Shown here piece after piece: positions 40,276 through 42,416 of a stretch of DNA of 42,416 nt (the first letter of the stretch is position 1; every line of letters begins with the position of its first letter). Made by a program: the position numbers and the translations under genes. The stretch is from Halobacteriales archaeon QS_6_71_20 (GTDB lineage Archaea > Halobacteriota > Halobacteria > Halobacteriales > Haloferacaceae), in assembly GCA_003020945.1 (NCBI GenBank), contig PXRU01000018.1, positions 1 to 42,416 of the forward strand. The letters are read 5' to 3'. The notes below the pieces were generated by a model. It had not been told where the DNA came from, ran no database searches, and saw nothing but the letters and a program-made list of their open reading frames with translations.

Positions 40276-42416
40276 GGCCCCTCACCGGCGTCGTCGCCGT
40301 CGCCGTCGGCCGCCGCCTCGGCCCGCCTTCGGAGGTCGTGGAGCGTGTTCAGCGCCTCCAGCGGCGTCGTCTCCGCGAGGCGGAGCGACCGGATCTCGGC
40401 GAGCAGGTCGGCGGCCGCGGCGTCGTCGCCCGCGGCGGTCGGCGAGGCCGCGTCGTCCCCGGCGGCCGCGTCGCCTCCGACGGAACGGCCGTCCGCGCCG
40501 TCGTCCTCGGGTCCGTTCGCGCCGTCGTCCCCGCCGGCGTGGTCGTTCGTCCGGCCGCCCGCCGGTCCCGCGAGGTCGTCGAGCGTCCGCTGTGGCGGAC
40601 CGTCTCCGGCGTCGGCGGTCGCTCCCCGCCTCGCGCCGCCCGCATCGCCCGCATCGGTCGCGCCGCCGTCGCGTTCGGCGGCGACGAGCGCGTGTGCCCG
40701 GTCGACGACCGACGCCGGCACGCCCGCGAGCTCCGCGACCTCGACGCCGTATGAGGAGGAGGCGGCGCCCTTGCCCACGCGGTGGAGGAACGTCACCTCG
40801 TTGTCGCGTTCGGTTGCCGCGAAGTGGCGGTTCAGGACGCGCTCGCGTCCGTCGGCCAGGTCGGTCAGCCCGTGGTAGTGGGTCGCGAACAGCGTCGTCG
40901 CCCCCACCTCGTCGTGGAGGAACTCGACGGCGGCGCGGGCGATCGCCCGGCCGTCCGTGGTGGCGGTGCCGCGGCCCACCTCGTCGAGCAGCACCAGCGA
41001 CTCGGCGGTCGCGTCGTGGAGCACGTCCGTCAGCTCGCGCATCTCCCGCATGAACGTCGACTCCCCGCCGGCGATGTCGTCGCTGGCGCCGACGCGGGTG
41101 AACACCCGGTCGACCACGGGAAGGCGGGCGGCGTCGGCGGGGACGAACGACCCCGCCTGCGCGAGTACGACCGCAAGCGCCACCTGCCGCATGTACGTCG
41201 ACTTCCCGCTCATGTTCGGCCCCGTGATCAGCGCCACGGTCCCCCGCGGGAGGGCGGCGTCGTTGGGGACGAACTCCGGCTCGGTCGCCTCGACGACGGG
41301 GTGACGCGACCGCTCCAGGTGGACGCCGGCCCCGTCGGCGTCGGCGTCGACCAGCTCCGGGCGGACGTAGTCGCGCTCGACGGCGACGGTCGCAAGCGCC
41401 GAGAGCGCGTCCGCGCGGGCGACGGCGTCGGCCAGCTCGCCGATCCGGTCGGACTCCGCGGCGACCTCCGCCCGGAGCGCGGCGAACAGCTCGTACTCCA
41501 GGGCGTCGGCGCGCTCCTCGGCGCCGAGGATCTCGTCCTCGCGCCGCTTCAGCTCCGGCGTGTAGAAGCGCTCGGCGTTCTTCAGCGTCTGCCGGCGCGT
41601 GTAGTCGTCGGGCACCTTCCCGAGCTGCCCGTTCGTCACCTCGATGTAGTAGCCGTGGACCTGGGTGTACCCCACCTCCAGGTTGTCGATGCCGGTGCGC
41701 TCGCGCTCGCCGGCCTCCAGCTCCGCCACCCACTCCCGGCCCGCTCGGGCGGTGTCGCGGAGGTCGTCCAGCTCCTCGTCGTAGCCCGCGCGGATCACCC
41801 CGCCCTCGGTGATCTCCTGGGGCGGGTCCGCCACGACCGCGCCGTCGATCGTCTCCCTGAGGTCGGCCAGCGGGTCGAGCGCCCCGCGCAGGTCCGCGAG
41901 CGCCCCGACGCCCGACAGCGCCTCGCGGATCTCGGGGACGGCCGCGAGCGTGTCGTGCAGCGAGCGGAGGTCGCGGGCGTTCGCCCGGCCGCGGGCGATC
42001 CGGCCGACGAGCCGCTCCAGGTCGTACGCCGTCGACAGCGCCCCGCGGACGTCCTCGCGGACGAGCGTCCGCTCGGCCAGCGCCGCCACCGCGTCGTGCC
42101 GCTCCCGGATCGCGTCGGCGTCGACGAGCGGCCGCCGCAGCCACGCGCGCAGGCGCCGCCGGCCCAGCGCCGACCGCGTCTCGTCGACCGTCTCGAACAG
42201 CGTCCGGCCGGAGCCGACGTCGTTCTCGAACAGCTCCAGCCCCCGCAGCGCGGTCGCGTCGAGCCGCAGCGAGCGCCGGGGGTCGTACCGCCGGACGCGC
42301 CGGACGTACTCCAGCGGCCCGTCGTCGCCCTGAGTGTACTCGGCGTACGCGAGGAGGGCGCCGCAGGCGACGCGCTCGGCGGGCGCGAACCGCTCGGGGC
42401 CGGCGTACGCCGCGAG
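40272..42416 (-). CDS. mutS: DNA mismatch repair protein MutS (N-terminus outside window)
   Basis: The frame is open to the last base of the window, so the mismatch-binding N-terminal domain with the F-x-E motif is not visible. The 714 codons seen cover the connector end, lever domain ([20 protein letters not shown]), clamp and ATPase: Walker [10 protein letters not shown], the [15 protein letters not shown] segment, Walker [12 protein letters not shown] and the H-loop ATLFATHYH. Before the C-terminal dimerisation helices lies a long Gly/Asp/Ala linker (about 80 residues), larger than usual. MutS recognises mispairs and recruits MutL, encoded next with a four-base overlap. The set is ordered mutS then mutL and presumably translated together. 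Confidence 0.96.
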   Translation of the reverse strand, partial: LAAYAGPERFAPAERVACGALLAYAEYTQGDDGPLEYVRRVRRYDPRRSLRLDATALRGLELFENDVGSGRTLFETVDETRSALGRRRLRAWLRRPLVDADAIRERHDAVAALAERTLVREDVRGALSTAYDLERLVGRIARGRANARDLRSLHDTLAAVPEIREALSGVGALADLRGALDPLADLRETIDGAVVADPPQEITEGGVIRAGYDEELDDLRDTARAGREWVAELEAGERERTGIDNLEVGYTQVHGYYIEVTNGQLGKVPDDYTRRQTLKNAERFYTPELKRREDEILGAEERADALEYELFAALRAEVAAESDRIGELADAVARADALSALATVAVERDYVRPELVDADADGAGVHLERSRHPVVEATEPEFVPNDAALPRGTVALITGPNMSGKSTYMRQVALAVVLAQAGSFVPADAARLPVVDRVFTRVGASDDIAGGESTFMREMRELTDVLHDATAESLVLLDEVGRGTATTDGRAIARAAVEFLHDEVGATTLFATHYHGLTDLADGRERVLNRHFAATERDNEVTFLHRVGKGAASSSYGVEVAELAGVPASVVDRAHALVAAERDGGATDAGDAGGARRGATADAGDGPPQRTLDDLAGPAGGRTNDHAGGDDGANGPEDDGADGRSVGGDAAAGDDAASPTAAGDDAAAADLLAEIRSLRLAETTPLEALNTLHDLRRRAEAAADGDGDDAGEGP

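Overview
The window is chromosomal DNA from an extremely halophilic archaeon (class Halobacteria). The evidence is very high GC in most genes, strongly acidic predicted proteins, many GTG starts with TATA-like boxes placed for leaderless transcripts, Tat-type lipoprotein and PGF-CTERM surface signals, archaeal NMD3 and Tsr3 homologues, F420/methanopterin enzymes (CofE, Mer), and a series of small proteins of haloarchaeal families (DUF5786, DUF5784, DUF5789, DUF6757, DUF7561, DUF5518, DUF5787). I cannot fix the genus from the sequence alone.

Layout. 1-6.7 kb: end of a membrane-anchored winged-helix protein, a secreted coiled-coil/repeat protein, an SPFH (band 7) protein, NMD3, and on the minus strand an XPD/Rad3-like Fe-S helicase and a small zinc-finger protein. 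6.8-10.2 kb: a visibly lower-GC single-gene insertion encoding a 1120-residue fused restriction-modification enzyme (type IIG-like) that carries a perfect 100-bp in-frame direct repeat inside itself. 10.3-17.9 kb: housekeeping and conserved small genes (cysteine-cluster protein, NAD(P)-binding epimerase-like protein, membrane protein, DUF5786, DUF5784, DUF5789, PHP phosphoesterase, DUF6757, DedA, hemB). 17.85-19.3 kb: an AT-rich scar holding a membrane-protein gene broken by an in-frame TAG, next to an acidic-tail gene that seems to have lost its start codon. 19.3-24.1 kb: DUF5518 protein, a repeat/hairpin-rich spacer, tsr3, an NTF2-like protein, serS, a roughly 340-bp imperfect palindrome, and a thiolase.

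24.2-33 kb: an AAA+ ATPase with a His-rich tail, a PhnP-like metallo-beta-lactamase hydrolase, then a cell-surface group: CARDB-type exported protein, ABC ATPase and MacB/FtsX permease with overlapping ends, a PQQ-type sugar dehydrogenase whose Tat lipoprotein leader is out of frame by one base at a C6 run, and an arylsulfotransferase-like protein with a PGF-CTERM anchor. 33.1-35.5 kb: a frameshifted DUF5787 gene, threonine synthase, and a relic fusing the start of a response-regulator receiver domain to a piece of a histidine-kinase ATPase domain. 35.8-42.4 kb: cofE-mer (F420 pathway), two small proteins, and mutS-mutL on the minus strand, mutS running off the window end.

No rRNA, tRNA, CRISPR array or complete insertion sequence was seen. 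The points most worth following up are the intragenic 100-bp repeat in the restriction-modification gene, the cluster of broken genes (17.8-19.3, 30.2, 33.8 and 35.4 kb), and the two hairpin/palindrome spacers at 19.7-19.9 and 22.5-22.8 kb.
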